Assembly: GCA_947629775.1 (NCBI GenBank)
Contig: CANRFA010000001.1
Location: forward strand, 1 to 64,000
Direction of reading: 5' to 3'
Origin: an uncultured Oscillospiraceae bacterium
GTDB lineage: Bacteria; Bacillota; Clostridia; Oscillospirales; Oscillospiraceae
DNA: 64,000 bases
Part shown: positions 1 to 7,318 of the stretch, piece by piece
Layout: each line of letters begins with the position of its first letter
How positions within the stretch are numbered: position 1 is the first letter of the stretch
Notes under the pieces: model-generated
Databases searched by the model: none
Seen by the model: the letters and a program-made list of their open reading frames with translations, nothing else
Told to the model about the DNA's origin: nothing
Made by a program: the position numbers and the translations under genes

Positions 1-119
1 GCCACGTTGGCCTCGCCGCCGCCGAAGGTGAATTCCAGGTGATCTGCCTGGACGAAGCGCTCGTAGTTGTAGGGCTGGAGCCGGATCATCAGCTCGCCGA
101 AGGTAATGATTTTCGCCAT
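1..119 (-). CDS. PfkB-family sugar kinase, probable 2-keto-3-deoxygluconate kinase (N-terminus only)
   Basis: Only the first 39 or so codons lie in the window; the gene continues past the left edge. The peptide starts MAKIITFGELMIRLQP and contains FGGGEANV, the N-terminal fold and substrate-site pattern of PfkB carbohydrate kinases. An AAGGAGG site lies 10 nt before the ATG. It follows another PfkB kinase and KDPG aldolase on the same strand, so a second KDG kinase or a related sugar kinase of the same operon is the likely role. The specificity is inferred from context. Confidence 0.7.
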   Translation of the reverse strand, partial: MAKIITFGELMIRLQPYNYERFVQADHLEFTFGGGEANV

Positions 120-203
120 GGATCTGTATCCTCCTTCTGTTCAGCGCTTCCCCTCCGTCTGAAGGGGAAGCCGGATCATGGGGTATGTAAGAGCGTCCCG
201 TGC

Positions 204-1289
204 TTACCGCCGGATATCATAGCTCATGGACATCAGAGCGCGGATGGACTCCGGATCGTCCGTGATGTTGCCGTCGCCCTGGATCGTGTGTTTGATGACA
301 GAGCTGGCGACCGCGAAGTTCACCATATCCATGGGCTTGTACCCGTTCATCATGGCGTAGATGAGACCGCTGGCGAAGGCGTCGCCGCCGCCCACCCGGT
401 CCAGGATATTGAAGGTGAACAGCTTGCTCTCAAAGGTGTGACCCTGATACCACATGTAGGCCATGAGGCTGTTTTCGCTGCCCGTGTGGGCGTAGCGCAC
501 GTGGCGGGCGATGCAGCGGAGGTTGGGATAGCGCTCGATGAAGTGATCGAAGATCTCGTCCTGCTGCTCGTAGCTGGGCTGCAGCGGGACGCCGTCCTTC
601 CAGTCGCCCTTGGAGTGGTCCTCTTCGTCCTTCCACAGGTGATAGGGCTCGATGCCCAGCAGGACGTCCACATAGGGAAGGCAGCGGGTGCAGAAGTCCC
701 GGGCCGCTCCCCAGCTCCACAGGGTGGAGCGGAAGTTGCCGTCGAAGCTGACGGTCAGGTTCTTCTCCCTGGCCTTCTGCAGAAGGGCGAGGATGAAGTC
801 CGCGCAGCTCGGAGAGAGAGCGGGCGTGATGCCGCTGAGGTGGAGCCAGTCCATGCCCTCCAGCAGCCAGTCGAGATCGACTTTGGAGAAGTCGTACTCC
901 GTAATGGCGCTGTGCCGGCGGTCGTAGGTGACCTTGCTGGGACGGATGCCGTAGCCGGTCTCCAGGTAGTAGGTCCCGAGACGGTGGGTTGGAGTCTCTT
1001 CCGGAGTACTGAGGATGACCGGCGTGCAGTGTACGTCGTTGGAGCGCAGCATACGGATGGCGCTCTTGCCCAGGGAGTTGTTGGGAACCACCGTGAAGAA
1101 GGTGCTGTCCACGCCCAGGTTGGCCAGGGCGAGGGCGATGTTGGCTTCGCTGCCGCCGTAGCTGGCGTCAAAGCTGCTGGAGACGCGGATCTTGCCGTAG
1201 TTTGGGGGCGTCAGGCGGAGCATGATCTCTCCGAAGGTGATGAAGCGGGGCGAGTGGGATCCATGGAGAATGGGATTGGAATGCTGCAT
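204..1289 (-). CDS. kdgK: 2-keto-3-deoxygluconate kinase (PfkB family)
   Basis: Predicted to phosphorylate 2-keto-3-deoxygluconate to KDPG, the substrate of the adjacent aldolase, in uronate or pectin breakdown in the cytoplasm. The protein (361 aa) opens with FITFGEIMLRL, has YGGSEANIALALANLG near residue 47 and the C-terminal PfkB signature DRVGGGDAFASG, whose Asp is the catalytic base. ATG at 1289 is preferred because a GAGGTGA site precedes it; an in-frame GTG at 1298 overlaps that site. It lies 42 nt after the aldolase gene. Other ketose or ribokinase-type specificities cannot be excluded from sequence alone. Confidence 0.85.
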   Translation of the reverse strand: MQHSNPILHGSHSPRFITFGEIMLRLTPPNYGKIRVSSSFDASYGGSEANIALALANLGVDSTFFTVVPNNSLGKSAIRMLRSNDVHCTPVILSTPEETPTHRLGTYYLETGYGIRPSKVTYDRRHSAITEYDFSKVDLDWLLEGMDWLHLSGITPALSPSCADFILALLQKAREKNLTVSFDGNFRSTLWSWGAARDFCTRCLPYVDVLLGIEPYHLWKDEEDHSKGDWKDGVPLQPSYEQQDEIFDHFIERYPNLRCIARHVRYAHTGSENSLMAYMWYQGHTFESKLFTFNILDRVGGGDAFASGLIYAMMNGYKPMDMVNFAVASSVIKHTIQGDGNITDDPESIRALMSMSYDIRR

Positions 1290-1331
1290 GATGCTCACCT
1301 CATTTCCGCTGTGTGCGGGCTTTGGGGGGAT

Positions 1332-1973
1332 TCAACCCCTGGCCTCTTTGACGATGGCCACGGACTTGCGGCACAGCTCGGTGATCTCGTCCCAGCGGTT
1401 GTTGTCGATGAGGTCCGCGGTGACCATATAGGAACCGCCGCAGGCGGCGATGATGGGGCTTTTCAGGTAGTCGCCCAGATTCTTCAGGGACACGCCGCCG
1501 GTGGGCATGACCTTGAACATGGGGAAGGGAGCGCTCATGGCCTTGATCTTCGCCAGACCGCCGGACTGCTCGGCGGGGAAGAACTTCAGCACTTCCAGCC
1601 CGAACTTCAGCGCGGCGTGGTAATCCGTGGGGGTGGTGCATCCCGGATAGATGGGCAGGCCCTTCTCCTGGGCATAGGCCACCAGTTCGGGGTCAAAGCC
1701 GGGGGTGACAATGAACTGGGCCCCGGCGGCGATGGCGGAGTCGATCTGGGCGGTGGTGGTGACCGTGCCGGCGCCCACGATCATCTCCGGCTGGGCTTCT
1801 TTCATGAGGCGGATGGCGGTTTCCGCTCCGGCGGCCCGGAAGGTGACCTCGGCGACGGGCACTCCGCCCTCCGTCAGAGCCTTCGCCAGAGGAGCTGCGT
1901 CCCGCTCCGGGTGATTGAGCTTGATGACGGGGACAACGCCGATATCAGAGATGGCCTGGCTGAGTGCATGCAT
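1332..1973 (-). CDS. eda: KDPG / 4-hydroxy-2-oxoglutarate aldolase
   Basis: Class I aldolase cleaving 2-keto-3-deoxy-6-phosphogluconate to pyruvate and glyceraldehyde-3-phosphate. The 213-aa length is normal for Eda. Seen in the protein: a start region with GVVPVIKLNHPE, EVTFRAAGAETAI (substrate Glu/Arg region), IVGAGTV, FIVTPGFDPE, and YPGCTTPTD followed by LKFFPAE, the block carrying the Schiff-base lysine. First gene of the operon; its promoter, with an operator-like palindrome, lies just upstream at 2064-2092. Confidence 0.93.
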   Translation of the reverse strand: MHALSQAISDIGVVPVIKLNHPERDAAPLAKALTEGGVPVAEVTFRAAGAETAIRLMKEAQPEMIVGAGTVTTTAQIDSAIAAGAQFIVTPGFDPELVAYAQEKGLPIYPGCTTPTDYHAALKFGLEVLKFFPAEQSGGLAKIKAMSAPFPMFKVMPTGGVSLKNLGDYLKSPIIAACGGSYMVTADLIDNNRWDEITELCRKSVAIVKEARG

Positions 1974-2063
1974 GACTGGTAACCTCTTTCCTTGTAAAAT
2001 TCGGGTGGCCTTCCGCCGGCGGGCGGTCCCGCGCCGGGAGACCTTTCTTTTCCTGATATCGCC

Positions 2064-2092
2064 ATTCTACATCAGACGTCAGATGTCGTCAA
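2064..2092 (-). promoter_or_regulatory. Promoter and operator of the KDG operon
   Basis: Read on the minus strand: -35 TTGACG (2087-2092), a 17-bp spacer, -10 TAGAAT (2064-2069). The spacer is filled by the 18-bp near-palindrome ACATCAGACGTCAGATGT (2069-2086, 16 of 18 positions symmetric). This placement suits repression by the divergent GntR/FCD regulator; the pairing of regulator and site is inference. Confidence 0.65.
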
Positions 2093-2243
2093 TCATCAAT
2101 CTTACAGATATTCCCTGGAATCCGGTTGCAGGATTGTACAGAATAACCAAAGTGGAGGCCGGGAAGAGGAGGCGTCTTTCCTGTTGCTCCAACCCGGAAA
2201 GGCGGGAGGTCGATTCCGGGACCGCTCCGGGAGGAAACAGGGC

Positions 2244-2272
2244 TTGCAATCCCGGAAAAAATAGCGTATAGT
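2244..2272 (+). promoter_or_regulatory. Putative promoter of the GntR-family regulator
   Basis: TTGCAA (2244-2249), 17 bp, TATAGT (2267-2272), 48 nt before the regulator ATG. Seen by eye only. Confidence 0.45.
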
Positions 2273-2320
2273 AACGGCATATGACGTCGGGCAGGAATAC
2301 CTGCGGGAAGGAGGGTCCTG

Positions 2321-3046
2321 ATGGATTCGGAAAACTTCAGCGCGCTCCAGGCGAAGAGGAGTTCGCTTCCGGAGCAGGCGGCGGACATGATTTCGGAGCT
2401 TATCAAACAGCGCAGGCTGGTGGCCGGGGAGCGGATCCCCACGGAGTTTGAACTGGCTTCGATGCTGAAGGTGGGCCGGGGCACGATCCGGGAGGCGGTG
2501 AAACTGCTGGTTTCCCGCAACGTTCTGGAGATCCGCCGGGGCGTTGGGACCTTTATCGCCGACCAGCCCGGTCAGATTGACGATCCCCTGGGGTTTGCCT
2601 ACTACCCGAATAAAAAGAGGCTGATCCAGGATCTGCTGGAGATACGCATCCAGCTGGAGCCATGGGCCGCGGCCCTGGCGGCCCAGCGGGCGACCGCGGA
2701 GAACCTGGAAGTGGTGCAGAACACCTGCCGGCAGGTGGAACTGGATATCGTTTCCGGCCTGGATCACCTTCCCCACGATGTGGAGTTTCATGTGGCCATC
2801 GCCAACTGCACCCAGAACATGGTGATGCCCAATCTGATCCCCATCATCTCCTACTCGGTGGGACTGTTTGGTACTCTGACCGGTAAGACGCTTCTTTCGG
2901 ATACCATCGTGTGCCACAGGGCCATCGCAGAGGCCATCTGCGAGCAGAATCCGGAGTTGGCCTCCCGGAAGATGCTCGAACATCTGGAGCAGAACCGGAA
3001 GGAGCTGACCCGGATCATCGCGGAGATGGACACCGAACCGATATAG
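2321..3046 (+). CDS. GntR-family transcriptional regulator, FadR/FCD subfamily
   Basis: 241 aa. The N-terminal winged helix-turn-helix covers about residues 12-80 (IPTEFELASMLKVGRGTIREAVKLL, then LEIRRGVGTFI). The C-terminal all-helical FCD ligand domain covers about 95-235, with HVAIANCTQN and HRAIAEAI carrying the His residues typical of metal and ligand binding in this family. AAGGAGG precedes the ATG. Divergent from the KDPG operon, so probably its local repressor responding to a hexuronate intermediate; that is inferred from gene order and the palindrome at 2069-2086. Confidence 0.87.
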   Translation: MDSENFSALQAKRSSLPEQAADMISELIKQRRLVAGERIPTEFELASMLKVGRGTIREAVKLLVSRNVLEIRRGVGTFIADQPGQIDDPLGFAYYPNKKRLIQDLLEIRIQLEPWAAALAAQRATAENLEVVQNTCRQVELDIVSGLDHLPHDVEFHVAIANCTQNMVMPNLIPIISYSVGLFGTLTGKTLLSDTIVCHRAIAEAICEQNPELASRKMLEHLEQNRKELTRIIAEMDTEPI

Positions 3047-3055
3047 TCAGAAGAC

Positions 3056-3084
3056 AGCGCTGTCCTTCGGGCCGGCGCTTTTTT
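3056..3084 (+). terminator. Intrinsic terminator after the GntR gene
   Basis: Ten-base arms AGCGCTGTCC and GGCCGGCGCT (one G-U pair, one mismatch) with a TTCG loop, followed by six T, 10 nt after the stop codon. Confidence 0.75.
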
Positions 3085-3404
3085 GCGCCCTTTTCAGGCG
3101 GGGAAGCGTCCGGAGCGGGGAGGAGGACGTGGGATTTCGGGGGCTGCAGCGGGAACCGGGCGACCGGCAGCCGGATTCTGTCGCAGTTTGACCTTCTCCA
3201 GAGGACAGATCAGGGGGCGGAGGCTGGCTGACATGATGGCTTCCCTGGTCGTGAAGGCGGAAGGAAAAAGCGGATTCCGGCAGGCGTTATAGCGTTTTAG
3301 CACTGCAGGGGATCCTCCCCAGGAGAGTTTCATGAACCGGAATTCGAAGAGGCAGAGAGCCGGCCCGCGTGGGAAGCGGATCAGCTCCCTGCCTTCTGGA
3401 GGGA
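3085..3404. other. Intergenic stretch without a convincing gene
   Basis: Short open frames exist on both strands (about 3083-3292 plus and 3094-3333 minus), but neither has a good ribosome site, a recognisable protein pattern or the local codon use. It separates the terminator from the end of yjbQ. Confidence 0.5.
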
Positions 3405-3857
3405 TTATTCGCCCATGACGGTGAAGACAATGTCACGGACCCGGTTTCGGGTGTCGCACTCGATGAGCGTGAAGTTCTGCCAGGGCCCGATGATCAGTTT
3501 GCCATCCTCAAAGGGCGCGGTGATGAAGGGAGAGAGAAGGGCGGCCTTGATGTGGGAGGAGCCGTTGTCGTCGTGCCAGGTCTCGTGGTGCCAGTAGGGG
3601 ATCACCTCTCCGTGTTCGTCCAGGTAGGGGGAGAAGACGTCCAGCGCCGCCTTCAGGTCGTGGTTCACGATGCCGGGTTCAAATTCCAGGGTGGTGAGTC
3701 CGGCCACGCCGCCGGTGGTAAAGCCGGTGACGGTGCCGGCGGAGATGTGGTGGCGGCGGCAGGCCTGCTCCACCGCGTGGCGGAAGTCCTCCGTCACGTC
3801 GATCATTCCCATGTTGGCCCGGGTGTGGCAGGTCTTTTTCTCTGTGTAGACTGCCAT
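3405..3857 (-). CDS. yjbQ: YjbQ family protein (UPF0047, secondary thiamine-phosphate synthase-like)
   Basis: 150 aa, the usual family length. Seen: DVTEDFRHAVEQA, ISAGTVTGFTTGGVAGLTTLE, a histidine cluster PYWHHETWHDDNGSSHIKAALL and a C-terminal GPWQNFTLIECD. These are the conserved blocks of this small trimeric family, for which weak thiamine-phosphate synthase activity has been reported. AAGGAGG precedes the ATG at 3857, which is why the longer upstream frame is not used. It has its own promoter at 3903-3931. Confidence 0.88.
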   Translation of the reverse strand: MAVYTEKKTCHTRANMGMIDVTEDFRHAVEQACRRHHISAGTVTGFTTGGVAGLTTLEFEPGIVNHDLKAALDVFSPYLDEHGEVIPYWHHETWHDDNGSSHIKAALLSPFITAPFEDGKLIIGPWQNFTLIECDTRNRVRDIVFTVMGE

Positions 3858-3902
3858 TACAGGGATTCCTCCTTGGTATTTGGTGGTGTGGGTACTGCGT
3901 TT

Positions 3903-3931
3903 ATTGTAGCACAAAAACCAGAAAGTTACAA
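3903..3931 (-). promoter_or_regulatory. Promoter of yjbQ
   Basis: On the minus strand TTGTAA (3926-3931), 17 bp, TACAAT (3903-3908), about 45 nt before the ATG. It lies just over the end of the upstream amidase gene. Confidence 0.55.
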
Positions 3932-3940
3932 ATGAAAGTA

Positions 3941-4690
3941 TCAGGTTGCGGGCGCCTGTTGCGTGCTTCCGGAATCCGGACTTTCTTCCGGGGCGCCGGC
4001 GGTCAGCCAGGCGGAGGTCAGGACGAGGGACAGACTGCGCTGGTAGTCCTCGCTGCGCAGCAGGGCTTCCTCCTCCGGATTGGTGAGAAAGCCGCACTCC
4101 ACCAGCGCGGCGGGGCAGTCGATGTGGTTCATCAGGAAGACGGTATCCGGAATGGGACGGCTGGCGCGGGTGTTCTCCGGCTGCAGGGCGGACTGAATGG
4201 CGCTCTGGATGTGAGAGGCCAGGGCCTCGGAGCCTTCGGTGGGAGCAAAGAAGACCTGAGTTCCCCGGTAGCGCGCCTCCGGAAAGCTGTTCTGGTGAAT
4301 GCTGAGCAGCACGGCATTCGGCTGGGCCTGAATGGCCGCCACCCGGTTTTTCAGGTCCGAGACCTTCTTTTCCCGCAGCGTGACGGCGTCCGCGCTGTGC
4401 AGCGAGATATCCTGGTCCCGAAGCAGAATGGGATCCGTGCCGCAGAAGGCCAGCAGGTCCCGCATCTTCAGGACGATGGACAGGTTGATGGAACTCTCCG
4501 GCACACCGGTGACGGAAACCGCCCCGCCATCCTCCCCTCCGTGGCCGGCATCCAGAATGAGGACGGGACCCTTCTCGATCGCGGCGCTTCCGGAGACCCG
4601 GGCCACCTGTTCCCGGAAGATTCCCACAGACAGCGAGAGTCCCACCAGGACCAGAGCCAGAGCCGCCGCCAGCAGCAGACAGCGTCTCAT
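3941..4690 (-). CDS. cwlD: CwlD-like N-acetylmuramoyl-L-alanine amidase (Amidase_3)
   Basis: Predicted zinc amidase; CwlD acts with PdaA to make muramic-lactam in spore cortex. The protein (249 aa) has an N-terminal signal/anchor (CLLLAAALALVLVGLSLSV), then ILDAGHGGEDGGA (first zinc His), the second ligand region, LLSIHQNSF (zinc His) and ALVECGFLTNPEEEALL with the catalytic Glu: the Amidase_3 order. ATG at 4690 is chosen because an AGGTGA site lies just upstream. The spore role is supported by the neighbouring cotJ genes; a vegetative CwlM/LytC-type amidase is the alternative. Confidence 0.82.
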   Translation of the reverse strand: MRRCLLLAAALALVLVGLSLSVGIFREQVARVSGSAAIEKGPVLILDAGHGGEDGGAVSVTGVPESSINLSIVLKMRDLLAFCGTDPILLRDQDISLHSADAVTLREKKVSDLKNRVAAIQAQPNAVLLSIHQNSFPEARYRGTQVFFAPTEGSEALASHIQSAIQSALQPENTRASRPIPDTVFLMNHIDCPAALVECGFLTNPEEEALLRSEDYQRSLSLVLTSAWLTAGAPEESPDSGSTQQAPAT

Positions 4691-4863
4691 ATGCGCATCA
4701 CCTCGCTTCATCCTATGGATCCCCCGCCGCCCTCTATGCCAGCGAAAAAAGTTTTCGGGCGCCCAATCCGGGAAACGGGGCCGGAACCGGGCGGAAGAGA
4801 CGAAGAATTCCGTTCTTTCACGGGAAGGCGGGCGGAGGCACGGGGACGGGAGGGGCAGACGCA

Positions 4864-4871
4864 CATAGAAT
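4864..4871 (+). promoter_or_regulatory. Possible sporulation sigma -10 element upstream of cotJ
   Basis: CATAGAAT resembles the CATA-N2-AT -10 pattern of sigma-E/sigma-K promoters and lies 56 nt before the TTG start of the cotJ gene. No convincing -35 was found, so this is tentative. Confidence 0.3.
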
Positions 4872-4926
4872 GGACCGAGGAATCCCCTCCGGGGTTTCTC
4901 GGATCAAAGCCAAGGAGGAATCCCCT

Positions 4927-5403
4927 TTGAACAAGGAACACAGCGGCTCCGGGAACTCCTGTCCCATGGTGGACTGTCCGGAGTACTACGGCTCCCTTCC
5001 GTCCTGCGCCGGTCTGGCGGTGCCCTACGTGCCCTTTCAGGCCAGCAATCCGCCGGTCTATTCCCAGGAGGAGGCTCTGAGCAACGGCACCCTGTTTCCC
5101 AGCCTCAACCTTCCCTTCCATCTGGCGGTGGACGGCAGCGATCTGCCCGGCAACCCCCTGGTGGAGCTGCAGGCGCTGGAGTTTGTGACCCTGGAACTGG
5201 GCCTCTATCTGGATACCCATCCGGACGATAAGGAGGCCTTTGACCTCTTCCGGCAGTACGCCGCCATGGAGAAGGCCGCCAAGGCCGCCTATGAGACCCG
5301 GTATGGCCCCCTGACGAAATCCGCTGCCGCCGCTTCGGGCGACTGCTACCGCTGGCTCCAGGAGCCCTGGCCCTGGAAGTATGCGCAGAACGAGGTGAAG
5401 TGA
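4927..5403 (+). CDS. Fused CotJA-CotJB spore coat protein
   Basis: 158 aa from a TTG start, chosen because AAGGAGG (4912-4918) lies 8 nt before it; an ATG at 4870 has no such site. Residues about 25-70 match CotJA (YVPFQ, then EEALSNGTLFPSLNLPF). Residues about 80-158 match CotJB (LQALEFVTLELGLYLDTHP, then a C-terminus ending EPWPWKY). In Bacillus these are separate adjacent genes; here the frame is continuous. The product would act with CotJC in the spore coat. Four nucleotides separate it from the cotJC start. Confidence 0.82.
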   Translation: MNKEHSGSGNSCPMVDCPEYYGSLPSCAGLAVPYVPFQASNPPVYSQEEALSNGTLFPSLNLPFHLAVDGSDLPGNPLVELQALEFVTLELGLYLDTHPDDKEAFDLFRQYAAMEKAAKAAYETRYGPLTKSAAAASGDCYRWLQEPWPWKYAQNEVK

Positions 5404-5406
5404 GCC

Positions 5407-5601
5407 ATGTTTATCTATGAGAAGAAGCTGCAGTTCCCGGTGAAGATCTCCAATCCGAATCCGAAACTTGCTTCATATATCATAACTCAGTACGGCGGTC
5501 CAGACGGCGAACTTGGCGCATCCATGCGCTATCTGACGCAGCGCTACGCCATGCCCTTCCCGGAAGCGCAGGGATTATTGACCGATGTCGGAACCGAAGA
5601 A
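5407..5601 (+). pseudogene. cotJC: cotJC (manganese-catalase-like coat protein), interrupted by the prophage
   Basis: The first 65 codons are typical CotJC: MFIYEKKLQFPVKI, QYGGPDGELGASMRYL with the first metal-ligand Glu, and GLLTDVGTEE. The family continues with LAHLEM and a total near 190 aa, but here the frame leaves the family after GTEE and runs into phage sequence. The open frame continues to 5940, but its tail is only antisense to the integrase. The missing two thirds would lie beyond the right prophage end, outside this window. Precise excision would rebuild the gene. Confidence 0.85.
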
Positions 5602-5605
5602 TCAG
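5585..5605. other. Left prophage attachment junction (attL region)
   Basis: Host cotJC similarity ends at about 5601 (codons for DVGTEE) and the integrase unit begins just beyond, so the crossover lies in or next to this stretch. The exact core cannot be set without attR, which is not in the window. Confidence 0.6.
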
Positions 5606-5646
5606 TACAGATAAGATATCAGTCAGAAAGACCGCCCCAAATAGAA

Positions 5647-5670
5647 ACCCACCCCCTGGAGGGGGTGGGT
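5647..5670 (-). terminator. Hairpin terminator after the integrase
   Basis: Perfect 10-bp stem (ACCCACCCCC / GGGGGTGGGT) with a 4-nt loop. On the minus strand it is followed by TTTCTATTT, a weak U-tract, 15 nt after the integrase stop. It also insulates cotJC from phage transcription. Confidence 0.6.
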
Positions 5671-5685
5671 ATGGGGGGAAAGGGG

Positions 5686-7278
5686 TCAGCCGGAACCGTC
5701 CGGAAGCCTGGGATAGAGAACGAGTTCAAAGTCGTCCGGGGAGACACCACGCCAACGGGCGCTGCGCTCCTTCGTATACACGACCTTCTCCAGTACCGCC
5801 CGAAGCATGTCGTTCTTCAGCTTGGGAGTCTCCAGGGTGTAGTAGACTTCAAGAAGATGCTCCACGGCTGGGATCACATCTTTTTTAGCCTCTTCTCTTT
5901 TGGATTCCAAGGCAATTTCCCCGTTGAGAGTCTCGATTGAGCCCTTCGCTGACTGGATACGCTCCGCTATGGTTCTGGAGCGCTGCAAAAAAGTCTCGGT
6001 GTCATAGACACCCTGCTCCAGCAGGTCGTGGACCGAAGAAAGCTGCCTGTCCAGCGCTACGAGGTCTTTCTCCAGCCTTTCCACAGACTTCCGTTTGATC
6101 TCAATCTGCGTGTTGGCTGAACTGGAGTCAGCTTCCCACTTAAGGCGGTAGGAGGACAGCCAGTCCTCAAGCCCACCGATTATCCTGCTTTCTACGAGAG
6201 CTAGATCGGATGAGACGTTGCTGCACATGGGGTCCGGACACATGAGAGTATCAGCCCTCGTGCGAGGGCCGTAGGGGCGTCTAGCCATTTTCCTTCCACA
6301 TTTGCCGCAAACGACAAGCCCGGCGAGAGGATTCTTAATAGTGGTATCCCCTTTAACTGGTCTGGGAGGTCTGTTTGCCATAAGCTCCTGAGCCATATCA
6401 AAGACCTGCTTGTCGATGATTGGAGGGTGAAACCCATCCACTATGAGCCATTCGCTCGGGTCTGCCTTCGGACGACTCACTACGAGTTTCCCATCCTCCA
6501 TTCTTTTGACGCTCTTCTTATAGTTCCAGCGCATCTTGCCAATGTAGACGGGATTGGTCAGCATACCTCTGATCGTGTGGGGACTCCAGGTGTTGCCCGA
6601 CTTCGTAGGAAACTTCATCTCGTTAAGCCGCCGACAGATAAGGCTTGGGCCGAGGCGCCTCCTCGATCCGTCTGGAAGGAGCTCTCCTTCTGTATAGAGG
6701 TTGAAGGCAAGCCTTACGATATCAGCCTCTGGTTCCAGAATTTCGAGCGTAAATCCCTTCCCACCTTCGATCTTAACCTTTCTGTATCCGTAGGGAGTTT
6801 TATTTCCAACATAATGACCTTCCTTGAAGGAAGCAATCCGCCCCCGCTGAAGTCTCCTGTTGATAACCTTATATTCCCTGCGAGACATGAAAAGGCCAAA
6901 CTCGAAGTATTCCTCATCGAACTCATTGTTCGGATCATAGGTCTTGAGAGGAGTGATAATCTTGGTATCAGAGAACTGAAATGTCTGAGCGACAATGCCC
7001 TGATCAATGGTGTCACCTCTTGCGAGGCGCTCCACTTCCATGACGAGGACGCCCTCCCAAGCGCCCTGTTCGACCTCGGAGAGAAGTCTCTGCATAACAG
7101 GCCTGGAGGCTATGGTATCCCCGGAGACAACTTCCCTGTATATCTCGGTGACGTTGAGATTGAGGCGCTTTGCAAGGTCAAGGAGAGCCCGCTCGTGGCG
7201 TGCCAGGACTTCCACTTCGGACGCAAGCGGGCCTTCGGAGTCGGACCTGGACTTTCTCAAGTATAAACAATACGGTAT
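5686..7278 (-). CDS. int: Large serine recombinase (phage integrase), apparent AUA start
   Basis: About 530 aa. The N-terminal catalytic domain begins PYCLYLRKSRSD, followed by GVLVMEVERLARGDTIDQGIV. The Recombinase domain covers roughly 160-290 (PYGYRKV, GMLTNPVYIGK). A zinc ribbon (CGKCGRKM, then CPDPMC) and a coiled coil (about 370-460) follow. It should integrate and excise the element at cotJC. The only standard start in frame, TTG at 7260, falls inside the first beta-strand. Reading from AUA at 7278 puts the catalytic Ser at residue 10, as usual, with a CGGAGG site 9 nt upstream; a stop closes the frame at 7303-7305. Confidence 0.9.
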   Translation of the reverse strand: MPYCLYLRKSRSDSEGPLASEVEVLARHERALLDLAKRLNLNVTEIYREVVSGDTIASRPVMQRLLSEVEQGAWEGVLVMEVERLARGDTIDQGIVAQTFQFSDTKIITPLKTYDPNNEFDEEYFEFGLFMSRREYKVINRRLQRGRIASFKEGHYVGNKTPYGYRKVKIEGGKGFTLEILEPEADIVRLAFNLYTEGELLPDGSRRRLGPSLICRRLNEMKFPTKSGNTWSPHTIRGMLTNPVYIGKMRWNYKKSVKRMEDGKLVVSRPKADPSEWLIVDGFHPPIIDKQVFDMAQELMANRPPRPVKGDTTIKNPLAGLVVCGKCGRKMARRPYGPRTRADTLMCPDPMCSNVSSDLALVESRIIGGLEDWLSSYRLKWEADSSSANTQIEIKRKSVERLEKDLVALDRQLSSVHDLLEQGVYDTETFLQRSRTIAERIQSAKGSIETLNGEIALESKREEAKKDVIPAVEHLLEVYYTLETPKLKNDMLRAVLEKVVYTKERSARWRGVSPDDFELVLYPRLPDGSG

Positions 7279-7318
7279 GGTGTCCCACCTCCGTTGTCTT
7301 AGTCAAAGGCGACGTAAA

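Noticed and set aside
39-1982. Plus-strand open frame of 647 codons over the kinase and aldolase genes
   Set aside because: It is antisense to two well-supported genes (kdgK, eda), has no protein pattern and exists only because of high GC content.
3083-3333. Short frames on both strands after the GntR terminator
   Set aside because: No ribosome site at the starts, biased composition, no recognisable protein.
5602-5940. Continuation of the cotJC frame into prophage DNA
   Set aside because: The chimeric tail is not CotJC, crosses the integrase terminator and is antisense to the integrase gene; it is a junction artefact.
6427-7266. Plus-strand 279-codon frame over the integrase
   Set aside because: Antisense to the integrase, no ribosome site, no family pattern.
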